DNA of 64,000 nucleotides from an uncultured Phocaeicola sp. (GCA_958434805.1 CAUBDX010000012.1:1-64000), one strand, 5' to 3'. Shown: positions 8,250 through 17,303, counted from the first letter of the stretch. Notes: generated by a model not told the origin, from the letters alone. Translations and numbers: made by a program.

Positions 8250-8819
8250 TCATCGGCTTGACCGGATTCTGCTAAGAGAAGGTTGTGTTATTCCTAAAAA
8301 AGAGGCAATATGTCCTAAAGTCACTCGGTGGAAAATGCTGGGATATTCTTTTATCAACTTTTCATAACGTTCTTGGGCAGACAAGTTCAGCCGGGAAATA
8401 TGAATGTCCTGTAAAAGTAGAAAATTTTCTTGCTGTAACACTCTCATCCAATTGGCAATGTCAATACGGGATTTATATAAATCATTCAACTTGTCTATAG
8501 AAATGGAGTAGGTTAAAGTTTCTTCTAAGGTTTCTACATATTCAAATCCTGCTTTGTGTCGATATAAATCCCATGAACCACAAGTCGCATCGCCTTCCAT
8601 AGAAAACCATGTTGTTATTTCTTTTCCATTATGCAGGATATATGAACGTGTTATTCCTTTTTCTATGAAATAGACTTGATTGTCAAAACGACCAGCTTGT
8701 ATGATGATAGTTTTAGCCGGAAAAGTCTGTTGTTTAAAACAGTACTTTAGCAGATGCAATGAATCATCCGAAACAGGATAGAGTTCTTGTATCTTTCTTA
8801 TTATATTATCCATTATCAA
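8250..8819 (-). CDS. Crp/Fnr-family transcriptional regulator
   Basis: A 189-residue regulator. An N-terminal cyclic-nucleotide-binding-type beta roll (about residues 20-115, with F-P-A-K-T-I-I-I-Q-A-G near 33) is followed by a helical linker and a C-terminal winged helix (V-T-L-G-H-I-A-S-F-L-G-I-T-Q-P-S-L-S-R, near 167-185). It lacks an Fnr-type cysteine cluster. It lies upstream of and co-directional with the Nudix-HAD pair and may regulate it. The effector cannot be told from sequence. Confidence 0.85.
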   Translation of the reverse strand: MIMDNIIRKIQELYPVSDDSLHLLKYCFKQQTFPAKTIIIQAGRFDNQVYFIEKGITRSYILHNGKEITTWFSMEGDATCGSWDLYRHKAGFEYVETLEETLTYSISIDKLNDLYKSRIDIANWMRVLQQENFLLLQDIHISRLNLSAQERYEKLIKEYPSIFHRVTLGHIASFLGITQPSLSRIRSSR

Positions 8820-9059
8820 TGTCTTTGCTCTTTCTACAAAAATAATAAAACAGAAAGGGATAATATTGTTGCATTCATAGTTTAAAAAGGAATTTGACTA
8901 TTTTTAGCAAGGTGGGATGAAAAGAGAACCACGATGTGGATATGTGATATAGGCAAAAGAAATAGGTGGTGCTAAACTATGTTTAGTTTATCCCTTTGTC
9001 TATATAGCCAAAACGAACTAAACCAATTTCTAGCAATCTTTTTCAGTCTTGATTTATCC

Positions 9060-10199
9060 TTAATAGTTTGAGGAAGAAATGAACTCTTTTATTTCTTCCT
9101 CGGTTGGAAGTTCTATCATGTACTTCTGTACGAAGATATTCGGATCTAATCCGGCAGTGGCATACTTTACTAATGTATCTCCCTTTTCCGTACAAAGTAG
9201 AATACCGATAGGTGGATTATCGTCCGGCTGCATTACTTCCGCTTTAAAGTAGTTAAGGTACATATTTAGTTGCGAGGCGTATTCATGGCGAAATTTGTCT
9301 ATCTTCAATTCCACAATGATATGGCACTTCAAAATGCGGTGATAGAATACGAGGTCGGCAAAGAAATAATCTTCATCAATCAAGATACGTTTTTGCCGGG
9401 CTTCAAAGCAGAAACCATGTCCCATTTCCAACAGGAAGTGTTGCAGGTTATCAAGAATGGATTGTTCCAAATCGTTTTCCGTCACTAATGCACGTTCATT
9501 CAATCCTAAGAACTCTAAAGTAACAGGAGTGTTGATAACATCTTTGGGTTGCAATAAGGTTACTTGTTGCTGGACTAAAGCGGAGAGGGCTTCTTTGTTT
9601 TTGGATAGTCCGCTACGTTCGTAATATAAAGATGCGATTTGCCGCTCTAACTCTTTTACAGACCAGCATCCACGAATAGTTTCCATTTCATAGAAAGCAC
9701 GTTTTATCGGGTTCTCAATTCCTGATATAGTATTTAAATGGGTGGAAGATAATCTGTTGAATAATCTATCAGCTGGAATCATCCATGTTTCGGTTTGTGG
9801 GTATTTTGTTGATAGCTTCCAAACGCCATTTTCAGATCCGGCGGTCACCAACCGCCGAATTGGTTCAGTGAATTCGGCGGTCAATGACTGCCGAATTTGG
9901 ATTTGTGATGCAATATATTGTGTGACAGACTCTTTTAGCTGTGGATAAACAAGATATAACCGTCTAAACTCTCGGAATCTTCGTTCATTCAGACCTTTTG
10001 TTTTTAGCCGTTGTTCCAGCTTTTTCAACAATTGTTCACCGTAGGCGGCACGGTCTTCTCCGTTCTGTTCGAACTCCACGATATAGCAACCCATAAGCCA
10101 GTTACGGGAAGTAAGGGCAAGGTTTACAGCATGTGCGGCTTGTGCCTGCAACGTGTTCTGTATCGTGCTGATATGTTTTACTAATGCTTCAAAGTTCAT
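9060..10199 (-). CDS. DUF1016 (YhcG-type) PD-(D/E)XK nuclease-domain protein
   Basis: A 379-residue protein with the two parts typical of YhcG/DUF1016. The N-terminal helical domain (about 1-120) contains W-L-M-G-C-Y-I-V-E and F-R-E-F-R-R-L-Y. The C-terminal PD-(D/E)XK nuclease domain (about 235-370) shows F-F-A-D-L-V-F-Y-H followed by I-I-V-E-L-K. Such genes are common in accessory and defence DNA, but their role is not established. The linker at about 105-125 contains a repeated I-R-Q-S-L-T-A/I-R-R-L-V-T-A unit encoded by strong palindromes. A TATCTTTG box ends only six bases before the ATG. Confidence 0.85.
   Translation of the reverse strand: MNFEALVKHISTIQNTLQAQAAHAVNLALTSRNWLMGCYIVEFEQNGEDRAAYGEQLLKKLEQRLKTKGLNERRFREFRRLYLVYPQLKESVTQYIASQIQIRQSLTAEFTEPIRRLVTAGSENGVWKLSTKYPQTETWMIPADRLFNRLSSTHLNTISGIENPIKRAFYEMETIRGCWSVKELERQIASLYYERSGLSKNKEALSALVQQQVTLLQPKDVINTPVTLEFLGLNERALVTENDLEQSILDNLQHFLLEMGHGFCFEARQKRILIDEDYFFADLVFYHRILKCHIIVELKIDKFRHEYASQLNMYLNYFKAEVMQPDDNPPIGILLCTEKGDTLVKYATAGLDPNIFVQKYMIELPTEEEIKEFISSSNY
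9839..9897. repeat. Palindrome cluster within the DUF1016 gene
   Basis: Four alternating arms: CGGCGGT/ACCGCCG (loop 5), ACCGCCGAATT/AATTCGGCGGT (loop 9, perfect) and AATTCGGCGGT/ACTGCCGAATT (one mismatch). As a direct repeat it has a 36-bp period encoding a 12-residue unit in frame. It occupies the interdomain linker. Confidence 0.6.
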
Positions 10200-10204
10200 A
10201 GTTA

Positions 10205-10212
10205 CAAAGATA
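10205..10212 (-). promoter_or_regulatory. -7 box (TATCTTTG) directly before the DUF1016 gene
   Basis: Exact TAnnTTTG ending six bases before the ATG, so the transcript would have almost no leader. It lies between the gene and the end of the truncated integrase. Confidence 0.5.
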
Positions 10213-10224
10213 AGTCTTTTATGA

Positions 10225-10827
10225 TTAAAACTTTAATTCGGGTAAGCTGTTTATAGCTTCCTCTTTCAATTTATCCACCGCACGGGTGTATTTCTCCGTA
10301 TGCTTCAATCCACTATGCCCTAAAAGGCTGGCTACGGTTTTGATATTTGCCCCATTGTTCAAAATGTTCACGGCAAACGAATGCCGAGCACAATGCCAGC
10401 TTATATGTTTGTCTATCCCCGCTCTCTTTACCCAACGCTTTACTGATTTACAGCAGCTTTCGTATGTAGACAAATCGAATATCAAACAGTTCTTATCTGT
10501 CGGAACTTCACCAATGATAGACAATAGGCCGTCATTCAAAGGAATAACCACACCACTACTGGCAGAATGTCCCTTGGCCTTGCTTTGCTCGAACTTCAAT
10601 AATCGGTTAGCATAATCCACATTTTTAAAAGTAAGATCTTTTACATTGCAGAAGCGCAGACCGCAATATAGGCAAAAGATAAACGCTTGTCTGACTGTAG
10701 GGTTTTCGTTGTCATAATGACAAGCCATCAGCTTTTGTACTTCTTTGGGCGAAAGCACATCTTTCCGAAGCATCTGACTATCCACTTTGCAGGTAATATC
10801 TTTGCAAGGGTCTTTCGATTCTTCCAA
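10225..10827 (-). pseudogene. 5'-truncated tyrosine recombinase (integrase catalytic domain)
   Basis: A 200-residue frame covering the phage-integrase catalytic domain. Visible are the first arginine (C-G-L-R-F), H-C-A-R-H (H-x2-R box), L-G-H-S-G and the nucleophile in Y-T-R-A. The SAM-like N-terminal DNA-binding domain (about 150-200 residues in Bacteroides integrases) is missing, and the gene meets the truncated Fic gene head to head at about 10.83 kb. Probably inactive, a relic of the element that carried this region. Confidence 0.75.
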
Positions 10828-10828
10828 A

Positions 10829-11266
10829 GGAGAATTTCGCTTATGTGGTGTTACGGCTGATGTTGGCGGACATTCTTACATGAACTATCTGAAAGTTCCT
10901 GTTAAGGTGGATGAACTTTGTGCGATTCTGCAAAAGAAGCAAAAGAAAATGGGAACATTTCGGGAACAATACGAATTGAGCTTTAATGCTCACCTTAATT
11001 TAGTAACTATTCATCCGTGGGTGGACGGCGACGGAAGAACGGCTCGATTACTGATGAACTACATCCAGTTTTGTTATCACCTTTTTCCTACTAAGATATT
11101 CAAAGAGGATAGGGAAGAATATATCCTTTCTCTACGCCAATGTCAGGACGAAGAAACCAACCGGCCGTTTTTGTCGTTTATGGCAGGGCAGTTGAAGAAA
11201 TCGCTTTCTTTGGAGATTGAAAGGTTTAAAGCTTCGCAAAAGAAAGTGTTCAGTTTTATGTTTTAG
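10829..11266 (+). pseudogene. 3' part of a Fic-family (AMP-transferase) gene, copy 2
   Basis: About 145 residues of a Fic/DOC-type protein. The active-site motif is I-H-P-W-V-D-G-D-G-R-T-A-R-L-L, where the consensus N of G-N-G-R is D. Downstream is the usual helical C-terminus ending F-S-F-M-F. Fic enzymes transfer AMP to hydroxyl side chains. The N-terminal third is lost at the junction with the integrase. The open frame extends to an ATG at 10787, but its first residues are integrase antisense. It marks the left edge of module 2. Confidence 0.75.
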
Positions 11267-11326
11267 AAGTGTGAAAACCTGTATCTCTGTGATAAATGCT
11301 GAAAATCAGTAGATTACAAAATAGAT

Positions 11327-11366
11327 ACTCAGTTTTATATCCAATAATGTAAAGCTGGGTGTTTTT
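11327..11366. terminator. Shared terminator between Fic remnant and S41 peptidase
   Basis: ACTCAGTTTTA pairs (with G-U pairs) to GTAAAGCTGGGTGT, followed by a T run on the plus strand. It sits between converging genes. A decayed relative lies after Fic copy 1. Confidence 0.45.
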
Positions 11367-11369
11367 GTA

Positions 11370-12728
11370 TTATTTAAGGTTTACTACTTTGGTTGTGATT
11401 ATATCAATAGCCATGTTAAGTTGATTGTCTTTTCCTCTCAAAAAATCAATGAAATCCGATTTCACTTCTATGTCTGGTAATATTCCAGTGTCATTGAGTT
11501 GTGAGCCTTCGTTTGTAATATAAGCCTTTGCGCTTATCATAGCTTTATATCCATAAGGTAAATCGATGAACATAGGTTCCCCTATACAGCCAATAGTTGG
11601 TTCTCCAACAATAACGGCACGATTGTTTTCTTTCATTAGTTGCACAAAGTCTTCAGCTGCAGAGCCAACATATTGTCCAGACAAAATAGCCATAGGTTGG
11701 GTTAGCTTTAAAGAGTCAGGAACTCCGTTTTTGTAAGGTGGATAATAAATTTCTTCCATTGCTAGTCCCTTAAAGTATTCTTCAAACGTTTTGTCTGTTG
11801 AGCCATACCCTTTATACGAAGCTATATGTTTTCTGGTTACCCATTTCCCTTTATTTCGAAAATCTTTTCCGGGCATTGAACAATACGCCAGTAAATACCA
11901 AGCTTGGTCAGTTCCTCCCCGGTTTCCTCTGACATCAACAATAAGCCCTTTGCATTTCAATAGCTTTGGTAGATTTCGATAAAAGATTTGTTGGATTTCT
12001 CCAACTTTATTTCCAGCACAAGTTGATAAGTGTATATATACAATGTTGTTTTTCAGGTATTTGATTGTTATCGGAACACTGTAGGCTGTGTCAGCCATTA
12101 TGAATTCCTTTTTGTTCTGTAAATAATTGCGTGTAAGTTCAATATCCTTTCTTTTACCTTTCGGCGTTTTTATTGAAAGATGAACTTTGGAATTAATTTT
12201 ACCGTATAACATTTCAGTTACAGCTTTGTCGAATTTCCAATGCGCAGTGGATGCACCTATATATTGGTAAACCGAATCTTTTAGAAAATCCATTACTGGT
12301 ATTCCATTTACTGCGGTTATTTCGCTTTTTATAGGTATTGATTTCAGCAATTTTTTATCTATGTTTTTTACGTAAATGTGTTCCCCGATGTTTGATGTTA
12401 TGATAGGGGGCATATCATAAGGCAGCTTTTGAGGGGGGATGATACGTGTATGGGCTTCGTTCATATTTGCCATAAAAGAAGAAAGGATGCGGTAATATTC
12501 ATATTCATCTTTTACATTTTCTATTTTAGGCAAATAATTTAAGTACAGGCTGTCTAATCTGTGCTTTTGAAAATAAGATGGAAAAGCAAAATTATATTCA
12601 AGTTCTTTCCAAATCATAGATAACGAATATATGCGTTCTTTTTTACTTGGAAGGTTGCTTTGAGGAAAGATATTCAGTGGAAATGTAATACATAATGCAA
12701 GTAATGTGGTTATAAGCTGTTGCTTCAT
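11370..12728 (-). CDS. Secreted S41-family peptidase
   Basis: A 452-residue C-terminal-processing-type serine peptidase with a signal peptide (about 1-22). Residues 30-110 are the helical N-terminal domain. A degenerate PDZ-like region spans about 120-210 (I-T-A-V-N-G-I-P). The tail-specific protease fold follows with V-D-V-R-G-N-R-G-G and G-S-A-A-E-D, the latter carrying the probable catalytic serine. It acts in the periplasm or at the outer membrane; the substrate is unknown. It is the only cargo of module 2, with its own promoter, so it can be expressed wherever the module lands. Confidence 0.85.
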   Translation of the reverse strand: MKQQLITTLLALCITFPLNIFPQSNLPSKKERIYSLSMIWKELEYNFAFPSYFQKHRLDSLYLNYLPKIENVKDEYEYYRILSSFMANMNEAHTRIIPPQKLPYDMPPIITSNIGEHIYVKNIDKKLLKSIPIKSEITAVNGIPVMDFLKDSVYQYIGASTAHWKFDKAVTEMLYGKINSKVHLSIKTPKGKRKDIELTRNYLQNKKEFIMADTAYSVPITIKYLKNNIVYIHLSTCAGNKVGEIQQIFYRNLPKLLKCKGLIVDVRGNRGGTDQAWYLLAYCSMPGKDFRNKGKWVTRKHIASYKGYGSTDKTFEEYFKGLAMEEIYYPPYKNGVPDSLKLTQPMAILSGQYVGSAAEDFVQLMKENNRAVIVGEPTIGCIGEPMFIDLPYGYKAMISAKAYITNEGSQLNDTGILPDIEVKSDFIDFLRGKDNQLNMAIDIITTKVVNLK

Positions 12729-12764
12729 AGATTCAAATGATTTATTAGATGAGATAATACATCA

Positions 12765-12795
12765 CAAAAATAATAAAAGTAGAACTTATTAGCAA
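12765..12795 (-). promoter_or_regulatory. Promoter of the S41 peptidase gene
   Basis: TTG-N20-TATTTTTG on the minus strand, an excellent Bacteroides-type match, about 37 bases upstream of the ATG. Confidence 0.6.
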
Positions 12796-12864
12796 TCAGA
12801 ATTGTATTTTTATCTTACTGTAATTGGGGATGTATCCAAGGAATTCTTAAAAAACGTGAGCCAC

Positions 12865-13075
12865 CTATGTCACGTTTAAGTGAAGGTCGTAGGAAACCTT
12901 TGAAGCATATGTAGCAATAGTCGTCCACGCTATATGCGTCAGAACCACTATGATGTCTCTTGTATCAGTCTGAAAATTTCCTACGTTTTCACTTATAAAA
13001 TAAACATAACGTTTCTTCTTTTCTTTTATGTCTTGGAAAGAGTTGTCTCTATCCGAATACAAAATTCGGCTATTT
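12865..13075. repeat. Structured intermodule element, copy B
   Basis: Homologue of 3800-4015. TAAGTGA on the left pairs with TCACTTA on the right, where copy A has TTTTGA with TCAAAA, so the outer stem sequence changed while pairing held. The inner CGTAGGAAA/TTTCCTACG stem, the internal-loop bases AGGT, a central ACGC-TATAT-GCGT hairpin and AGAACCACTATG are conserved. So are the flanks ATGTCACGT and ATGTCTTGGA. It lies between mob remnant 2 and the S41 gene, the same relative place as copy A. Confidence 0.6.
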
Positions 13076-13103
13076 AATTGATTTTTGTATATATAGAACG
13101 GAA

Positions 13104-13512
13104 TTATAACTTGAATCCTCTGCTTCTTTCTTAGCTCTTCCGCAGACTGTCGCAAACCTTGCCTTAATTTCTCTCACTGCTCCTTAAACCATTCGCCTAT
13201 TGGTTGCCTGTTTACTGTAAGCACTAATTTATTATCATCAACCGGACTTTTTCCCACTTTGAAAATGTCATTCTTGATTTCAAATTTTCGTCTATGTTCT
13301 TCGGGATAAAGTTTTCCGCTGCATCTGATAGCTTTCTTTTTTCAAAAGACTATTTACCATATCTTTGGTAAATTCGATGGCATAACACGGCTTTTCTGTT
13401 CTTAGTGCCTCTTTGTTTGTGTAACGGGAACCAACTGAATGCCTTTTCAAGGAAGGTGTTCAGCCGTAATATTTTCTTGTTTTTGGAAGCAAGTTTCTGG
13501 TGATGTATTAGT
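13104..13512 (-). pseudogene. Decayed C-terminal part of a mobilisation protein, copy 2
   Basis: Reads like copy 1 over its whole length but with frameshifts: L-E-K-A-F-S-W-F-P-L in one frame, the G-E-W-F-K-E-Q-W-like end in another, and the terminal R-G-F-K-L-stop in a third. It breaks off at about 13512, exactly where the third Fic fragment begins. Short frames at 12865-13155 and 13350-13619 are pieces of this remnant, not genes. Confidence 0.6.
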
Positions 13513-13513
13513 T

Positions 13514-13645
13514 TGAACAATGTCAGGACGAAGAAACCAACCAGCCGTTTTTGTCGTTTATGGCAGGGCAGTTGAAGAAATCGCTTTCTTTGGAGATTGA
13601 AAGGTTTAAAGTTTCGCAAAAGAAAGTGTTCAGTTTTATGTTTTA
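13514..13645 (+). pseudogene. 3' end of a Fic-family gene, copy 3
   Basis: Nearly identical to the last 130 bases of copy 2 (Q-C-Q-D-E-E-T-N to F-S-F-M-F-stop), with few base changes, so it is younger than copy 1. Only the C-terminal 43 residues remain. The junction with mob remnant 2 is abrupt. It forms the left edge of module 3. Confidence 0.75.
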
Positions 13646-13657
13646 AGTATCATATAA

Positions 13658-13975
13658 ATGGAGACACCAGTGTTGATAATAGCAGCTGTTCTGTTTGTAT
13701 TGGGAATGCTCGTAAGGAAATATCCCAACCTCATAGCGGGCTATAACACAATGACTGCTGAGCAAAAAAAGAATGTGGATGTCAAAGGACTGTCTAACTT
13801 CATGTGTCGCTCGCTTTGCGTGATTGCTGTGCTTATGATTGTGTCATATTTCGTAATGGTTGCAAGGTCAGTAAACGAAAAAGCGGTGTCAGTTGTGTCG
13901 ACAACGCTCATACCAATCATCGGTTCAATATATATGGTGGTAAAGGCGCAGCGATACGATAGAAACGGTAAATGA
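13658..13975 (+). CDS. DUF3784 membrane protein
   Basis: A 105-residue integral membrane protein with three hydrophobic segments (about 5-20, 50-70 and 82-95) and the P-N-L-I-A-G-Y-N-T-M motif that marks DUF3784. Function unknown. It starts 12 bases after the Fic stop, so it may borrow transcription from the left. A terminator-like hairpin at 14066-14100 follows. Confidence 0.8.
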   Translation: METPVLIIAAVLFVLGMLVRKYPNLIAGYNTMTAEQKKNVDVKGLSNFMCRSLCVIAVLMIVSYFVMVARSVNEKAVSVVSTTLIPIIGSIYMVVKAQRYDRNGK

Positions 13976-14065
13976 ATAAAACGGGAATCGGGTCGATATG
14001 GGAAATCTGATATTCGTCTTTTGAGGTAAAAGGAACGACGGCATACCTGTCCTTCCGCCTGCAAG

Positions 14066-14100
14066 GGTGTAAATCAAGCATTGGGTTTATACCTTTTTTT
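14066..14100 (+). terminator. Terminator after the DUF3784 gene
   Basis: GGTGTAAA pairs with TTTATACC (one G-U) and is followed by seven T. The rest of 13976-14279 holds no gene; a 7-bp stem (AGGTTTA/TAAACCT at 14121-14148) and a CCTGTA/TACAGG repeat at 14194-14218 are possible regulatory sites. Confidence 0.5.
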
Positions 14101-14279
14101 ACGTTCCAAAAATCAACTACAGGTTTAGTCTTTACTATGGGTAAACCTATTCACTCCCTTCTTTATATGTATTATATCTCCTCTTTTTTAGCTCCTGTAA
14201 TCAAAACTACTCTACAGGGTAGTGGAGAAGTCTTCGGAAGTGTGGAACTTTGCTGCAGAAATCAAAAAAACATCGTACA

Positions 14280-14618
14280 ATGAAAAATGTATTTTATATT
14301 GTAACAGTAATTTTCTTGACTGTCATAGGTTTGACAGTTAATGCAAAGCCACGTTGTCAAGGTTTCAACAATTACGACAACAAAGTAACCATCGTTTTCA
14401 CGGACAATCAAGCCAAAGACAAATACACGGTTTCTGATGTAAAACTCATTCCGTCATCATGGAGTGAAAAAGAATATCCGGCAACATCCGTAGAAGTAAC
14501 AGTAAAAAAGGGGGTGGCCACTGTCACACTCACATTTCCTCATGTCACGCAATTCTCAAATCCCCAAGTGACGCTCCGGATAAATGGAAAGAAAAGCAAA
14601 TTCAAAGTGTGCCAATAG
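14280..14618 (+). CDS. Small secreted protein of unknown function
   Basis: 112 residues from the ATG chosen so that a clean signal peptide (about 1-23, ending V-N-A-K) is N-terminal; a longer in-frame start adds a charged leader and is less likely. The mature part is beta-rich, lysine-rich and about 90 residues long. No family recognised. The gene ends 9 bases before the TonB-type receptor gene and is probably co-transcribed with it, so it may be a periplasmic partner. Confidence 0.65.
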   Translation: MKNVFYIVTVIFLTVIGLTVNAKPRCQGFNNYDNKVTIVFTDNQAKDKYTVSDVKLIPSSWSEKEYPATSVEVTVKKGVATVTLTFPHVTQFSNPQVTLRINGKKSKFKVCQ

Positions 14619-14627
14619 GATATATCA

Positions 14628-16949
14628 ATGAAAAAGATGAAAATGTATTTGGTCATGCTTGTCGTGAGCATGTTGCTGCCGATGAGAGTGTCGGCACAAA
14701 CCGTGAAGGGGAAACTTGTAGATGAAAGTAACCATCCGTTGCCATATGCCAATGTGGTGCTGCTGTTTCTGCCGGATTCGGCATTTGTAAGTGGAACCAT
14801 CAGTGGTGAAGATGGTTTGTTTAAGCTGGAAGCTACATCGGTAAACCAGATAGTGAAAATATCCTCTATCGGATATAAGACAGTGTATAAACCGACTACT
14901 CCTGCCAATATGGGTATCGTGCAGCTCGTATCGGATGCACGGATGCTTGGAGAAGTGGTAGTAAAAGCCAATTTGCCTGTGACACGCATAAAGAATGATG
15001 CTCTGGAAACCAATGTGCAGGGTACAGTTCTCTCGAAAGCCGGAACAGCTGAAGATGTATTGGCGCATATACCCGGTTTACAAAAAAAGGCTGATGGATT
15101 TGAGGTGTTGGGTAAAGGTTCACCGCTTATCTATATCAACGGTAGAAAATTACGTGATATCGCTGAACTGGACCAACTGACATCGGAGGAAATTAAAAGC
15201 GTAGAAGTTGTTCGTAATCCCGGTGCCCGTTATGATGCAACGGTAGGGGCAGTTGTTCGTATCCGTACTGTCAAACGACAAGGAGATGGATTTGGAGTGA
15301 GTTTGCGAAGTTCCTATGATCAATCTCAAAATTCAGACTTTGTAGAGCAAGCCGATGTAAACTATCGGCATAACGGTCTTGATGTTTTCGCTATGGTCCG
15401 TTTTGATAAAACTACCTCCTTGCAAAACGATATTCTGGAGCAAACGGCCTTTACCGATACCATATGGACGCAAAAGAATTATCAGCACTCTAATACCGAT
15501 TCTCGCAGTATAGACGGACGCATCGGATTCAATTATGATTTTAATGAGTATCATTCCATAGGTGTACGTTATGATTTGAGCAATGCCCTGCATACAGATA
15601 TGTTTACCGCCTTCGATAGCGAGATTCAGGCAGATGGATTGCCTTACGATATTTTATATAGTACCATTGCTGCCGATGCAAAATCACAACCGGAACATCA
15701 GCTTAATATTTACTATGCAGGACAAATAGGCAAAGGAGAACTTACCTGGGATGCAGGCTATTACAGCAATACATACACGCAATATACCATTAATATGGAG
15801 AATAGTCAGGACCATGAAGACCGTACTGTCACTTCTGATAACAGGGTGGAAAATCAACTTACTGCCACCAAAGTTTCATACACTCATCCCTTATGGGGAG
15901 GAAGTATCTCTGTGGGAGGAGAATATACCTATACCAACCGGCATGATGATTATGTAAATCAGGAAGGATATGTACCTACAACCTATACCCGCATCCGTGA
16001 ACAGAATCTTGCCGGCTATGCACAGTACAGCCATCCTTTACCATTCGGTCAGGTAAACATTGGCTTGCGATATGAGCATGTGGATTTTGATTATTTTGAA
16101 AATGCTACATTTGTACCCGGACAAAGCCGTGTATATGATAATATCTTTCCAAATATTTCTGTGAACGGGCAATTGGGGAAAGTACAATTCCAAGTCAGCT
16201 ATGCTGCAAAAACACAGCGTCCCAACTACAGTCAGTTAAGAAATAATATCACTTATGCCAATAGGTTTACATGGCAAACGGGAAATCCACTCCTAAAACC
16301 AAGTGTTACGCATGATATAACCGCTGTTGGTGTATGGCGGTTCTTTCAGGCAATGGTAAGCTACAAAGTGGTTCGGGACTATATCCTTTATTGGGGAACA
16401 CAGGTGGAAAATCAGTCGGCTACTACTTTAATAAACTATATCAATCACGACCGTTTACCGAGTCTGACAGTAATGCTGGCAGCTTCGCCTACTATTGGTA
16501 TATGGAATCTTAATGCCAGCGCAATTGTGATGAAGCAGTGGTTCTCGTTGGATGCCGCCGGTCAGAGAAGGACCTATAACAATCCACTTTTTGTAGGTTC
16601 CTTAAACAATACTTTTACTCTTCCTGCAGGATTCCTTCTCTCTGCTGATTTTAATTATCAAAGTCGTGGTCAGGTTCAGAATATCACCCTTAAACGTCCA
16701 CAATATACTTTGAACATAGGCTTACGCAAATCCCTTTTTAATGATGCCCTAAGTATAGAAGCGCGTGCAAATGACTTGTTGTTAGGTTGTAAGCAGGAAG
16801 CACTTCTTTATATGGAGAGTGCACAAATGAAGGATTTGTCTTGGAGTGATACACGCTCGTTCAGTCTTACAGTGCGCTACAAGTTTAATGCAGCCAAAAG
16901 CAAGTATAAAGGTACGGGAGCAGGACAGGATACAATAAACCGTATGTAA
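14628..16949 (+). CDS. TonB-dependent-type outer-membrane receptor (OMP_b-brl_3 family)
   Basis: A 773-residue protein: signal peptide (1-24), carboxypeptidase-regulatory-like beta domain (about 25-105), plug-like domain (about 110-225, with V-E-V-V-R-N-P-G-A-R-Y-D-A) and a long beta-barrel to the C-terminus. Such barrels import or display unknown ligands at the outer membrane. No SusD partner is adjacent. The LuxR-type gene converging from the right may control it. Confidence 0.85.
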   Translation: MKKMKMYLVMLVVSMLLPMRVSAQTVKGKLVDESNHPLPYANVVLLFLPDSAFVSGTISGEDGLFKLEATSVNQIVKISSIGYKTVYKPTTPANMGIVQLVSDARMLGEVVVKANLPVTRIKNDALETNVQGTVLSKAGTAEDVLAHIPGLQKKADGFEVLGKGSPLIYINGRKLRDIAELDQLTSEEIKSVEVVRNPGARYDATVGAVVRIRTVKRQGDGFGVSLRSSYDQSQNSDFVEQADVNYRHNGLDVFAMVRFDKTTSLQNDILEQTAFTDTIWTQKNYQHSNTDSRSIDGRIGFNYDFNEYHSIGVRYDLSNALHTDMFTAFDSEIQADGLPYDILYSTIAADAKSQPEHQLNIYYAGQIGKGELTWDAGYYSNTYTQYTINMENSQDHEDRTVTSDNRVENQLTATKVSYTHPLWGGSISVGGEYTYTNRHDDYVNQEGYVPTTYTRIREQNLAGYAQYSHPLPFGQVNIGLRYEHVDFDYFENATFVPGQSRVYDNIFPNISVNGQLGKVQFQVSYAAKTQRPNYSQLRNNITYANRFTWQTGNPLLKPSVTHDITAVGVWRFFQAMVSYKVVRDYILYWGTQVENQSATTLINYINHDRLPSLTVMLAASPTIGIWNLNASAIVMKQWFSLDAAGQRRTYNNPLFVGSLNNTFTLPAGFLLSADFNYQSRGQVQNITLKRPQYTLNIGLRKSLFNDALSIEARANDLLLGCKQEALLYMESAQMKDLSWSDTRSFSLTVRYKFNAAKSKYKGTGAGQDTINRM

Positions 16950-16952
16950 ATT

Positions 16953-17303
16953 ATGACAGCATCAATTTCCTATATAAATCTCTCATGGGCAGTTGTGGGC
17001 ATCATCGACAAGGACGTCCGCAACGGCCTTCAATCCATGAAGCGTCCGGACGAACCGATAGAAGTTACCATCGAAAGGTATGTAATCGGTTATCTGGTCT
17101 TCTGGCATATTGCCTTTATTGATAAAGAAAAGATGAACAGATGTAACGATGAAAAGGTCATCGAACTTGGACGGAAGAAAATGGAGGAATACATATTCTC
17201 ACATCCTCCTATAGCTACTTTGCCAAAGTTCTACATTGTGTTCCTAAATCAACCTCAGATTGGCTGCGATACCCACGGCCTCAGTGATGTTTTCTGCGTG
17301 TAG
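16953..17303 (+). CDS. Hypothetical protein at the end of the receptor operon
   Basis: A 116-residue frame beginning three bases after the receptor stop, hence probably co-transcribed. No domain recognised; residues 1-85 look like a soluble globular protein with many charged residues. The last 20 residues overlap antisense the 3' end of the LuxR gene, so the natural C-terminus may be missing. Confidence 0.5.
   Translation: MTASISYINLSWAVVGIIDKDVRNGLQSMKRPDEPIEVTIERYVIGYLVFWHIAFIDKEKMNRCNDEKVIELGRKKMEEYIFSHPPIATLPKFYIVFLNQPQIGCDTHGLSDVFCV

Noticed and set aside
12865..13155. 96-residue minus-strand frame
   Set aside because: Its start is the frameshifted end of mob copy 2 and the rest runs through the structured element. 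Not a gene.
13350..13619. 89-residue minus-strand frame
   Set aside because: Chimera of Fic antisense and mob remnant across the module junction.
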